The notes beneath the pieces were generated by a model, which saw nothing but the letters and a program-made list of their open reading frames with translations, was not told the DNA's origin and did not search any database. A stretch of DNA of 64,000 nucleotides. Source: Adiantum capillus-veneris. Lineage: Eukaryota > Streptophyta > Polypodiopsida > Polypodiales > Pteridaceae. The DNA lies in the NCBI GenBank assembly GCA_014529385.2, contig CM043958.1, positions 146,656,734 to 146,720,733 of the forward strand, given 5' to 3'. Positions 23,625 to 33,070 of the stretch are shown here, in pieces; the stretch's first letter is position 1, and every line of letters begins with the position of its first letter. A program made the position numbers and the translations under genes.

Positions 23625-24900
23625 TTAAACCTTTGTCAAGGCACCCAACTTGTTGACAATACTCCTGAATCCTGGCATAATGTATCGCAACAACATAATT
23701 GAATGCAAGTTTACCATGTCCAATGTTTGCTTTGGTCTACTCAATTTTGTTGTTTTACACACCAATGATTTTTCTTCATTTTCACCTAGGTATGAAGGTA
23801 GTGTCCGTAGTGTTCTAGCTTTTGATAAGCTTGACTGCTCTGTTCCCCAATCTCCATACAAGGATTGTTCGTCTAGTTTCATGGGTGGTTGATCTAGCCA
23901 CACTTCTTTAATAGCAATTGATTTTGGAGATAGGCTCCCATCTTTCGCTTCCCTAACTCATTCCCAGAGGTGGTTTGGCCAGTCTTCATTAACTAAAGGA
24001 ACTCCATTTAGCCCCTCCTCAGTGTCTGGAACTATTAGTTTAGGCACATCAGTGTCTGCTAGAGTTTTCCTCAACTCCTCATTATTTTGTGTTAGAAAGT
24101 ATTTGTTCAATTTGGTTTTAATTTTTGCTGGTTTTCCTATGATTTCCAATTGAGGCTTCTATTTCTCTAGCATAGATTGGGTGATTTGCACTAAGTTTTC
24201 GTAAGATTTAAGTTTAGCAGCGTCCATGTCAAGTGCTGGTTAGTTTTTTCATTTTTCTTCTAATGTCTGACCCACTTTCAATCCCGCTTGAAAAGCTTCT
24301 AGGGTTGGGTTGATTGGTTTGCATATTTTGTCTACCAATAAAGACCCTCTCGATCTTAGTTTTGACTCTTTGAATAGCCATAGATGGTTTTTGAACTGGT
24401 GCCATGTTTCATGGGTATCAATACATGGGTTGTCCTTGTTGTCTCATGGGTACATATTGGAAATTTTTGTCATGTTTAGTCTTATAATAACATTCATTCA
24501 TTTGTGGTTTGTCCATTTTCCTTCGATGGCACACCATTTCAATGGTTGGTGTTGTCCCGTAGGTTGCCCTTGTGGTGGACCTTGTCTTGGTCCTCTCATA
24601 AGCATCCTTTGCATTTTATTCATCATGTTGTGCATGCACTTAAGCATGTCCTCCATATAATTAACAGGAGCATCCATAGTTGGTCCTACTTGTGCTGGTG
24701 CGGTAGATGTGGTCCTCTTTCTATGTGCATCCTTAACAATGCTTTTCTCATTGAAAATCTCGTAGTTGTCACCCAAATCGTCTAGTTGTGCTATCGGGAT
24801 TTTGAGATCCTCCCAAAATTCTTTGAAGAATTCGGCAATGAGACCATCCCACCTAGGGGACTTTTCCTTACCCGTTGCCTGCAAGGCAGTCCCTACTGAT
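23625..24900 (-). pseudogene. Gag-protease-linker fragment related to elements 1 and C
   Basis: Minus-strand pieces (24,498-24,884; 23,958-24,149; 23,625-23,903) keep the family order. A WCAIEGKWTNH motif (matching WCEIERKWTNH in element 1 and WCAIEQKWISH in C) is preceded by a Pro/Gln-rich stretch. It is followed far downstream by LRTLPSYLGENEEKS, the counterpart of LRTLPSYMGEYETKS. Several frameshifts and stops are present, and no LTR is visible at either side. This is a truncated relic of the same lineage as elements 1 and C. Confidence 0.6.
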
Positions 24901-25300
24901 GGTTCCTTTTTTTATTGTCTCTATTTCCAAGGTGTGATTGAATGGTTTCCCTCTTGTTCAAAGGAGATAGCTTGGTTGACTTGAGCACGCGGCCGTCATG
25001 ACTCGAGTCATGGGTTTGAGTGCGGCCAATCAACCCTAGCATTAGGAGAAAGTTGGACTCACTTTTGGGCCTTTCAGTTCTAGAGAGAGAGTGGCGCTCA
25101 ACCAATGAGGAAGAGGCTAACATTACGTTGAAAATAAACATTTTGGAGTCAAGCTCTTTTAAAAAAAGGGAGGAAATATTATTTTTGTTCATCAAATTGC
25201 ACAATTTCACGCTTTCAAGGCATAAATGCCATAAGTCGTACTAACTCTATACCGAGGAATTTCAGAACTTTCATTGAAGACTCTATCTAGTATCTTTGTT
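24901..25300. other. No recognisable gene
   Basis: Open frames on both strands are short and not supported by splice sites or motifs. This is the left flank of the histone/peptidase block. Confidence 0.4.
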
Positions 25301-25311
25301 CCCACCCAAAT

Positions 25312-25990
25312 ATGACTTTGAGTAGCTCTACTTCCCTCTCAAGACTTCTTCCCTTTTTCATATTTGCACTAACCTTTCTATGTATTCTACTGCACACCAT
25401 GTCTACTTTTGGAAGGCTTAGCACTACCATTGACTCTGTTAGCATTTTTAACAGTTATACTACAGACGATCAAGCATGGATACCATCTCGAATAACTATC
25501 GGAAGTTGGGTTCTACTGCAAACTAGGAGGAGAAAGAGGAGGCAATGCAATGATTTCGTGGAGGCTTTCAAGGGACAAGTTAAAGAGTAAAAAGTGTGTG
25601 CACAAAGCAAGCGGGTGAAAGAGGTCCTCGTACAACATGCTTTCCAGCATGCAGACTTAAGGTTGCAAACATCTCCTCCAAGTTTTCCAAGGCATCGACC
25701 CAACTGTAAGTTATTTTGAGCATCTCGCTTAGTGCATGATTATATTTGAAGGTTAAGTGGTGGATATCATCTTTGGTATGTTTCAGATATTTATCGAATA
25801 GGACAGATTGGCAACCAGTTGAGAGCATAGTTGGGATTTTTGATGCTTTCCATGCGTTTATTGGTGAGCAAATGTACCAAGGAAGACAACAAAGGAACTT
25901 GCAGATAATGGAATTTTCTTTTATGATATGTCATATGTGGAACCGAGAACTTCCATTGGTTGGGGTCGTGTAGCTCCTTTGTCACTTCCA
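25312..25990. other. Possible coding DNA, strand unresolved
   Basis: Both strands are open in parts. The plus frame 25,312-25,590 starts with a hydrophobic segment (LLPFFIFALTFLCILL) that could be a signal or membrane helix. The plus frame 25,746-25,973 and the minus frames 25,580-25,828 and 25,791-25,991 also look protein-like, for example KYLKHTKDDIHHL on the minus strand. No domain, intron or start is convincing. It may be the 5' part of the plus-strand gene at 26,052-26,719 or an antisense relic. Confidence 0.25.
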
Positions 25991-26051
25991 TCCTTTGACA
26001 ACAAGGATTGCTCCTTGCCAGCTTCGCAAACTAGTGAAAGCTTTAGCAATA

Positions 26052-26719
26052 AGTTGTTTCAGGATATACAAAAGTCCCTCAAGTATTCAATTGCCACAAA
26101 AATAGTTCGCGGCTCGCACTATTTATGCCTCTTGAAGTGTTTGTAGATTTTTTCTTCGATGAGCAAATAAGAACTACCACAACAATGTTCATTTGCAAGT
26201 CTGAGAGCTGTTTGGACTTTTTAGATGATAATTGGGATAGGAAACAATCATAGAACAAAATCCGTATTTTTCAAAAGAAGTCCATAATTTGCAAGTTCAT
26301 TATAAGCTCTCAAATTTTCTTAGTATCATTTTACTGTATTAGATATCATCTTCTTAGTGGGAAACTTATTCCAGTCGACCAAGATACAGACAATAGCCTC
26401 GAGAACAAACCTTTATCAATGGAGCTCTACTTTCGAGACAACCTACTTACTATGATGAAGACAATGTCAAGCACAACTCTTGAACATCTCAGGGTAGATC
26501 TTACATGTGAAGAACTTCCACTTTTGCCGGAATTGTATGCATTCAGTCTCAACAATAGAAAGGTGCTTACTAAATCGATGAATTTTGATTGTCTTTAATA
26601 TATTAAGACAAAATCTAACTTTTTCTTCTTTTCAGATTCCAAGACGCAAGGAGAAAACAACATTGTGCAAGGAGTCACTAACAAATACACTTCACTTAAT
26701 TGCTTCCACCGGAAGCTAG
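26052..26719 (+). pseudogene. Spliced gene of unknown function with one in-frame TAG
   Basis: A single plus-strand frame stays open from about 26,052 (after an acceptor-like TTGTTTCAG) to 26,562, apart from one TAG at 26,249-26,251. It contains LALFMPLEVFVDFFFDEQIR, an SGKLIPVDQDTDN segment and SSTTLEHLRVDLTCEELPLLPEL. A GT-AG intron (26,563-26,635, 73 nt, with a good TTTTCTTCTTTTCAG acceptor) joins it in phase to a short exon that ends at TAG 26,719. The clean splice and open frame argue for a real gene, while the internal TAG suggests decay or readthrough. I recognise no family. It faces the peptidase gene tail to tail (stop at 26,912). Confidence 0.5.
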
Positions 26720-26911
26720 GTCATATACCTTGTGCACGCAAAGAGCTTTGATTCCATGCAAACCATGATGTACTCTTCAAAATGACTAATGCAGAGACAT
26801 TTTGTGGCGGTTATACAATGTTTCAAAACTTTACATTTTCATTGTTTCAAAACTTTACATATTGTGTTGTTCCTGTCAAGATTTATACAAGTAAATTGCT
26901 CCCTTTCCCTG

Positions 26912-28040
26912 CTACTGTCCTCTCCCCCGGTTTGTGCCACTCGTCCCTTGCCCTCTGCTCCGGTTGCTCCCCTGCCCTTTGGTCCAATTGTTGCTACTTC
27001 TGCCTCTGGGGACACTGGTCTCGAGCATCCTTTTGTGTCGCTCGAAATCATGGGCCTCTTCCATGGCTTCCCATGCTTCTTGCACCTGTGAAGCTTCCCT
27101 CTGTTCTTGCTCTTGCAGTCGACGTGTAGCCCATTCCTCTACTTCTGTGGCGTCCGCATAATATTGATTTATTGCTTCTTGCATATTTTGAACTTCTTCT
27201 TGAGTCTGATTGTGGTGTTGCGTCATTTCGTTAATGCGAGCCTCTTCAAACTCCTCAGCTCTCGTCGCTTCCTCTCTTGTGCGTCTATTTACCGAGATTA
27301 TAATATGCTGGATGGCCATTACAGAAAAATGTCGCACATCGTTGGGGGTGTAGTTATGTAATTGAAGTTTCTGTAGAAGCGTGATACAGACATTTGTTGC
27401 TTCATACAAACGTTGCAGCAAACAATGAAACAACACGATTATTTACGTTCGGTACATCCATAATTTTATTTAGGAGAAACAGGGCATTCAAACAGGTTTG
27501 CCAGCCACAGCTATAGTCATAAGTCTACGTGGGCACGGTTATCCGTTCATGCCGAACGGTATTTCCTAGATCATGTTCTAACAAAACATGCTCTACACAG
27601 CATACAAGTTTTTTCACAGCACTACATACATAACCACTTGAGTCAGCAACACATTACAAAGAGACACTGCTTCCAAATGTACCCAAATGGGCCTTACGTT
27701 TTTACACGACCGTGAAACTCCCTGCTTTGCCAGGAGTTTGCGTAGTAAACAATCTTAGCTTCCATGTCAAATAACATCAAACTCCAATGATCACTACGAG
27801 GACACCATCAAAGATGAGGAGAAAGATTCTAAATGCAACATGGTTTTTACAAGGCAAGCAAGAAAAACTCACGATTGATTGTATGCAGTGACCAGAAAGC
27901 GTGCTAAATCAAAGTTTACTCTGCTAAACCAGTTCATCAGACTCAAAAAGGAAACTGAGTTGTTCTGCAGATAAGGCGATATCAGCGGGTCTATTACGTA
28001 TACTTTGTCTTGAACCTCACGGGGCAGAAGCGAGACAACA
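26912..28040 (-). CDS. Ulp1/C48-like cysteine peptidase, four or more exons
   Basis: Minus-strand gene model. Exon A ends at 27,873 (donor GTGAGT), exon B is 27,793-27,706, exon C 27,524-27,447, exon D 27,370-26,912. Introns are 79, 181 and 76 nt, and the phases agree throughout. Exon A has VYVIDPLISPYL. Exon B starts SDHWSLMLFDMEAKIVYY, where HW is the catalytic His-Trp of Ulp1/SENP peptidases. Exactly 17 residues later, where Ulp1 has Asp, the sequence is Asn (YYANSW). Exon C has YSCGWQTC, the catalytic Cys-Gly motif. His and Cys are only 33 residues apart, shorter than usual, so a small exon may be missed. Exon D is a coiled coil (Glu/Gln/Arg-rich) with an RG-rich end. Such peptidases cleave SUMO-like tags and are often carried by plant transposons and DNA viruses. 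The 5' end is uncertain: an acceptor CATGTTAG near 28,040 suggests more upstream exons. Confidence 0.72.
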
Positions 28041-28089
28041 TGGCTAACATGAATCAATGACAAAGATTAGACTTGAGGTATTTCAGCAG

Positions 28090-28335
28090 GCTGTCACTGC
28101 CACAAACCGATGAGTCAATACTGAGCGAGTGGGGCAGCTATCGAATTCCATCCGCCACTGACTTGCTTGGTATTGACCCATGTCTTAACGGTAGTGAGCC
28201 ATTATAAAGAACAACTTGACGACTGCCGCAAAGACATGGGTTAATACCGAGCGAGTAATACCACTATCCAATTCCATAAGCCACTATCTCGCTTGGTATT
28301 GACCCATGTCTCGGTAGAGACCCATTAAATGAACC
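28090..28335. repeat. Hairpin array 1 (two units)
   Basis: Two inverted-repeat units. The clearer one pairs 28,232-28,255 (AGACATGGGTTAATACCGAG plus CGAG) with 28,288-28,311 (CTCGCTTGGTATTGACCCAT plus GTCT) over about 23 bp with a loop of roughly 32 nt. The other unit has arms at about 28,109-28,130 and 28,161-28,184. It lies between the histone gene and the peptidase gene. Confidence 0.85.
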
Positions 28336-28362
28336 AAACGTGACTTTTAAAGAGCATGAGAA

Positions 28363-29394
28363 TTACCACAAAGCATCGTTGACGACCTCATTTGTTGCGT
28401 TGGAGTTGGTGAAATTGTGCATGCACAGGAAGTCTTGTGACCATCCAGGCAACAATATATGTGCATGCAGAGGCGCTGAGCTGAACAGAACTCTCAAATC
28501 CTCTTCATTCTCTTCGTTGATTTTCTCTAAAATAATTGACTCATCTGATACGTTGGATGGCCCTTGTGATGCAGAGCCTTGCCCTTGCCTTTCTTGAGCT
28601 GGCTCCCTGGCTGCCTTAGGCTCCTCCCTAACAGTCGTAGGGTCCTCCCTAATAGGCACAGGCTCTGGATCATTTTCCTTCAATATTGGTTCCTCCATAA
28701 ATGCCTCAGGGTCCACCCTGACATGCTCTTGCCCCTCATCATCCCTTACTAGCTGCGGATCCTCCATGACTTGCTCATTTTGGTGTCTAGTTGGCTCCTC
28801 GATAACTGTCTTTGTTTCTTCCATGACTGCCTCGGGGTCCACTCTGGCTTGCTCATGCCCCTCTACGGCTATCTCAGCCTGCCCATCTGTGTCGTTTCTC
28901 TTGACCCGTGATTGGGTCCTTCTGCTATTTGTTTCAGCCCTAGACGGCTCTTTCTGGTGTGCACGAGGATGGAGAGGGGGGATGTTGAGAATATCCATGG
29001 TTCTACTATCCCGAATAGGCACTCGTTGAAGCAGCCCATCGTAGCGGAAACGCAGCCTCCGAAGAGCATCAAAATCCCGTGGCATGATAGTAACGCGGTG
29101 TGAATGGGTAGCCAGGATATATCCATCACTGAAGAATTCAACGAGGTAGTCTTTTGAAATTTCTTGAAGGTAGAGTAGTGCACTGCTGGCCCATCGCATG
29201 CCGACTCTCCACTGCTCGCAAATCTCCCGCACTACTCGCTGGAAAGGGAGACGTGGAATATCAGGTTGAACGTGTCGTTCTATCCTGCGCAGCTCTTGCA
29301 GTACACCTCTGAGCGCCTCATATCGGCGTCTTCTTGCTTGAGCATTCAAAGATTCACTTGTTGCCCTCCTAGCCGTGGCCTTTACATGAGGCAT
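28363..29394 (-). CDS. Divergent histone H3 with acidic C-terminal extension
   Basis: An intact intronless frame of 343 codons. I start it at the Met at 29,394, because MPHVKATARRAT then aligns without gaps to the H3 N-terminus (K4 kept, K9 replaced by Arg, S10 by Ala). The frame is open 15 codons further upstream. Residues 49-118 align ungapped to the H3 fold: LPFQRVVREI, SSALLYLQE, YLVEFF, H.HRVTIMPRDF, RRLR. By hand I count about 33 of 70 identities to a canonical plant H3. The tail is about 16 residues shorter than usual. After the fold come basic residues, then about 200 acidic residues with a repeated RVDPEA(V/F)MEE phrase and a hydrophobic end. H3 forms nucleosome cores with H4. Whether this one does is inference. 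It sits between hairpin arrays 1 and 2. A CENH3-like origin is possible, but the C-terminal extension is not typical of CENH3. Confidence 0.9.
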   Translation of the reverse strand: MPHVKATARRATSESLNAQARRRRYEALRGVLQELRRIERHVQPDIPRLPFQRVVREICEQWRVGMRWASSALLYLQEISKDYLVEFFSDGYILATHSHRVTIMPRDFDALRRLRFRYDGLLQRVPIRDSRTMDILNIPPLHPRAHQKEPSRAETNSRRTQSRVKRNDTDGQAEIAVEGHEQARVDPEAVMEETKTVIEEPTRHQNEQVMEDPQLVRDDEGQEHVRVDPEAFMEEPILKENDPEPVPIREDPTTVREEPKAAREPAQERQGQGSASQGPSNVSDESIILEKINEENEEDLRVLFSSAPLHAHILLPGWSQDFLCMHNFTNSNATNEVVNDALW

Positions 29395-29462
29395 CTCTAC
29401 AAATAGCATAACACCAAAAGACAATTCATTTGTCAGCACAAGGGACTTCAGATTTCAGAAAA
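29395..29462 (-). promoter_or_regulatory. Short upstream region of the histone H3-like gene
   Basis: Only about 70 bp separate the chosen start codon from the first hairpin of array 2, so any promoter must lie in or beyond the hairpin array. No TATA box is obvious. Confidence 0.3.
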
Positions 29463-30080
29463 GGTCAGTACCAAGCAAACAGGTGTGTCGGAAAGAGTTT
29501 GCCTTCCCTTATTTGCTCGGTAGTGACCTCAAAAAATAGTAATAGCAAACATCACTTATATTTTCAGAGATCACTACCGAGCGAACAGGTGCATTAGAAA
29601 GAGTTTGCCTTCCCTTATTCGCTCGGTAATGACCTTAGAAAATAGTAATAGCAAACATCACTTATATTTTCTGAGGTCAGTACCAAGCGAACAGGTGCAT
29701 CGGAAAGAGTTTGCCTTCCCTTATTCGCTCGGTAGTGACCTCAAAAAATAGTAATAGCAGACATCACTTATATTTTCTGAGGTTAGTACCAAGCGAGCTG
29801 GTGCATCGAAAAGAGTTTTCCTTCCCTTATTCGCTCGGTAGTGATCTCAAAAAATAGTAATAGCATACATCACTTATATTTTCTGAGGTCAGTACCGAGC
29901 GAACAGGTGCATCAAAAAGAGTTTGCCTTCCCTTATTCGCTCGGTAGTGACCTCAGAAAATAGTAATAACAGACATCACTTATATTTTTTGAGGTCAGTA
30001 CCAAGAGAGCAGGTTTGCATCCCCTGCAACAAAATACCTTATTCACTTGGTAGTGAGCTCAGAAAAGCGTAATAGCAAGC
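29463..30080. repeat. Hairpin array 2 (six units, about 106-bp period)
   Basis: Six tandem units start near 29,463; 29,568; 29,676; 29,782; 29,885; 29,992. Each has an inverted repeat, for example 29,885-29,903 (GAGGTCAGTACCGAGCGAA) with 29,936-29,954 (TTCGCTCGGTAGTGACCTC), one mismatch. The loop reads like CAGGTGCATCGGAAAGAGTT, and units are joined by an A/T-rich linker with AATAGTAATAGCAAACATCA. The last unit has a different loop (GGTTTGCATCCCCTGCAAC). It separates the minus-strand histone gene from the plus-strand gene at 30,390. Confidence 0.93.
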
Positions 30081-30389
30081 GAACAGGTTTGCATCCCCTG
30101 CAACAAAATATCAACATGAAGGAGACGTTTAAGTCCATGCGGTCCTAACTATCATGTCGTTCCCTCCCATCACCTCCCCTAATCTAGGGGGGGTGGTACC
30201 ATTGCTTCTCTCTCCCACGTCTACCTCTCATGAAACCTCATGGTGGTACCACCCCTCACAGACCACTCATAAGCCAGAGCCTAGGCTTTGCTTTTTAGGC
30301 ATGTCCATCTAGTCTATTTAACCAGCAGTTTTTTCAGAACCTCCCTCAGGGTTTCACAGAACAACTACAAGAAGCTTAGGATAGTGGTG

Positions 30390-30860
30390 ATGCCTTTCCA
30401 AGGTATACTCCCGCAGCGCCAGCAGGACCACGTCCAGGCCCTCCTCAGCAGGTCCCCCTTTGGCCCTCCCCCAATGTTACCCTTAATGCTCTCGACCGAC
30501 ACAGCCCGGGAGTGGCTGCTGTCAACACAGGAGTCAATTCTTGAGGTAAGCCGCTGGTAATTCTTTGCTTTCTGCTCCCAATTTTCAAGCTCCTAGTTTG
30601 AAGAGCTTATTTGCTAAATGCTCTATGCAGGATGCTAGCCTGAAGCTGGAACAAATGCTAATCGTCAGGCACATGGTCTCAATCCTTAAAGACTCTCTGG
30701 AAGCAAGAAAGCCTGAAGACCTGTAGTGATTGCTCGCCGAGAATGGATCTGTAGAGGCTATCTATAATTGGCTACAAGAGATGAAGGATGAAGTGCTTGA
30801 GCTAGCCAGTAAATATGAGGAAGCCATTAACTTTGCCAACAGGCTTCAGGAAGAGATAGT
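30390..30860 (+). pseudogene. Two-exon helical protein of unknown function, stop-interrupted
   Basis: The plus-strand ATG at 30,390 opens 52 codons (MPFQGILPQRQQ..., Pro/Leu-rich, then STDTAREWLLSTQESILE) to a GTAAGC donor at 30,546. An 86-nt GT-AG intron (acceptor TCTATGCAG) leads in phase to a helical exon (KLEQMLIVRHMVSILKDSLE) that ends TAG TGA near 30,725. The same frame then stays open for about 47 more codons of coiled-coil character (VEAIYNWLQEMKDEVLELA...NRLQEEI). This pattern suggests a longer gene damaged by the two adjacent stops, or a short protein with a relic tail. No family is recognised. It lies divergently from the histone gene across hairpin array 2. Confidence 0.5.
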
Positions 30861-31080
30861 CTGGCTGTGAAGGAAAAGGACTACATGGTTATTGTGAACC
30901 CTAAACCCCCGGAAATTAGTAGGCCGCTCTTTGTAAAGTCTAAAACTTGGCCTTTGCGCCTGTCCCTAGTGTTTTCTAACTCAAAACCCAGTGTTAAGTT
31001 GTAATTTTGTTTCTCCCTTATAAATTAAAAACTCGTATTTGGTAAAAAACCCCTAAACCCGCAACAAACAGGATTTACCT
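30861..31080. other. Gene-free spacer
   Basis: Downstream of the two-exon gene. A/T-rich with CCCTAAACCC phrases and no further open structure. Confidence 0.4.
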
Positions 31081-31084
31081 TCCC

Positions 31085-31372
31085 CTTATTTGCTTAGTAT
31101 TGACCTCTGTACTAGCAAACATCACTTAACTTTTCCGAGGCCAGTACCAAGAGAACAAAGGCATCGAACTAAGTGGCCTTCCCTTATTCGCTTGGTACTG
31201 ACCAAGGAAAAGTGTAAAAGCAAACATCCTATGCTAAAGACGATGGTTAGTACCAAGGAAAAGTGTAAAAGCAAACATCCTATGGTAAAGACGATGGTCA
31301 GTACCAAGTGAACAAGTGCAGCAAACAGGGTTTACCTTCCCTTATTCGCTTGGTACTGACTACACAAAATAA
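31085..31372. repeat. Hairpin array 3 (irregular, about three units)
   Basis: Contains TTCGCTTGGTACTGAC near 31,187 and 31,347 and its reverse (GTCAGTACCAAG or close variants) near 31,141, 31,250 and 31,298. Between them the unit AAGTGTAAAAGCAAACATCC is directly repeated. Core and linker (AGCAAACATC) are those of array 2, so the arrays share an origin. Confidence 0.8.
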
Positions 31373-31766
31373 AAGTGCACAAAAGGGTAGTAAGTAGAAT
31401 ACCTCTTCACTGTGTGTAGAGTTCTCCGTCACTAAAGCACTGCAGAACAGGATTAAGAGAAGGATGCGCGAGAGTAAGAGGTGATGCACAAAAAGAATTG
31501 GGATGGTCTGCTTACTGCGTAGCGTCGATGGGGTAGAGTTAATTAGAATGATGCGCAGTAGAGGATGCAAAAAGAGGAAAAAAGTTGAAATGTTTGGCGG
31601 GGGTACTGCCTCTAAACTTAGAATGCTTACCTCAGGGAGGGTGACAACTTCACTTATGCACGAGATTGTGGTTGGTAAATCATACTGCATGGGAATTTGA
31701 GACCATTTATTACTGGTTGTCCTTGTGAGCGTAGCCCACGTGCCTTTTTGAGTGACCATTTAGGGT
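31373..31766. other. No supported gene
   Basis: Frames on both strands are open for 65-150 codons but show no domain, splice signal or composition bias. A purine-rich plus-strand stretch lies at 31,545-31,600. Confidence 0.35.
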
Positions 31767-32130
31767 CAGACAGACGCCAATCGCCCTTGCAGCCGCCATC
31801 TCCATCTCCAAGTGGAACAAACAGATTGCCATTGCCTTTGTCTTTTCTGCGCTCTTCCCCTTGGCCAGCTCTTGTGATCCTGCATTTAGAGTCAGACGCC
31901 GATCGCCCTTGCAGTCGCCATCTCCATCTCAAAGTAGAACAAACAGATCGCCACTGCCTTTGCATTTTCTGCACTCTTCCCCTTGGCCACTCTCGTGATC
32001 CTGCGTTGAGAGTCAGATGCCTATTGCCCTTGCAGTCGCCATCTCCATGTCCAAGTAGAACAAACAGATCGTCGTTGCCTTTGCATTTTCTGCACTCTTC
32101 CCCTTGGCCACCTCTCGTGATCTTGCATTG
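31767..32130. repeat. Three tandem units of about 119-122 bp
   Basis: Three copies beginning near 31,769, 31,891 and 32,010 share GCCCTTGCAGTCGCCATCTC and CTCTTCCCCTTGGCCA. Both strands are open across the array (31,697-32,131 plus; 31,654-32,142 minus), which is a by-product of the repeat. The GC content is clearly higher than in the surroundings. Confidence 0.85.
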
Positions 32131-32472
32131 AGCGACCTCCACTGGGTCGAGTCCTTTGCTGCCGCGTCGCCATCACCACCTTCTGGTTCTTGCTGTCGGC
32201 GGCCTGCGAAATCACCATCCAACTCAGCACCATTGGATATTGCAGAGACATGTTCTTTCTCCCTACCTCTCTCCCCTTCCTGTGTGTTGTTAACTGTGTG
32301 CGCACCGAAGCCACTGTGTTAGGGTAAAATTAAAAGTCTCAAAAACCGCATGGTTGGAATAATTACTCCTTATGTGACCGTGCCTGAGTTTGGGCATAGT
32401 GAGTGAGTAGGCCTATAAATCTATCACTGATAACATTAAATGCTTTGTTCTTATCCACTTGTTCTGAATGCT

Positions 32473-33040
32473 TGGGTCACAGGACATAACCAAGCGAATA
32501 GGGCCCTTCGGAGATTCTTGGGGCCCTATTCGCTTGGTTCTGACTCAAGTGATGTCACCTTTTATGACATTAGTGCATGGGACAGAACCAAGCGAATAGG
32601 GCCCTTCGGAGATTCTTGGGCCCCTATTCGCTTGGTTCTGACTCAAGTGACGTCACCTTTTATGACATTAGAGCACCGGACAGAACCAAGCGAATAGGGG
32701 CCTTCGGAGATTCTTGGGCCCCTATTTTCTTGGTTCTGACTCAAGTGACCACCTTTTATGACATTAGCGGCACAGGACAAAACCAAGCGAATAGGGGCCT
32801 TTGGAGATTCTTGGGGCCCTATTCGATTGGTTCTGACTCAAGTGACGTAACCTTTTATGACATTAGCGCACGGGACAAAACCAAGTGAATAGGGCCCTTC
32901 GGAGATTCTTGGGGCCCCTACTCGCTTGGTTCTGACTCAACTGACATCACCTCTTATGACATTAGCGCACGGGACAGAACCAAGCGAATAGAGACCTTAA
33001 GGGGTACTTGAGGCTCAATATTCACTTGGTTATGACACCA
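32473..33040. repeat. Hairpin array 4 (six units, about 98-bp period)
   Basis: Six units with starts near 32,480; 32,583; 32,681; 32,778; 32,875; 32,975. The second unit pairs CAGAACCAAGCGAATAGGG (32,583-32,601) perfectly with CCCTATTCGCTTGGTTCTG (32,622-32,640) around a loop containing CTTCGGAGATTCTTG. Linkers read ACTCAAGTGACGTCACC followed by TTTTATGACATTAG. The stem core AGCGAA / TTCGCT next to GGT is the one found in arrays 1-3. The plus-strand gene begins about 30 bp after the last unit. Confidence 0.93.
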
Positions 33041-33070
33041 AATAGTTCTGGCTTGCTTTTTCTTTCAGTC

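Noticed and set aside
27250-27436. Histone H4-like segment (LYEATNV...YTPNDVRHFSVMAIQHI) next to the H3 gene
   Set aside because: The resemblance is short and needs gaps, and a phase-consistent splice model uses 27,371-27,446 as an intron. The remaining part fits better as the C-terminal extension of the peptidase.
31654-32142. 162-codon minus and 144-codon plus ORFs over the triplicated unit
   Set aside because: Both strands are open because of the repeat. There is no domain and no conservation evidence.
29463-33040. Hairpin arrays as CRISPR arrays
   Set aside because: The units are whole tandem repeats with long inverted repeats and conserved linkers. There are no variable spacers, and the context is a plant genome.
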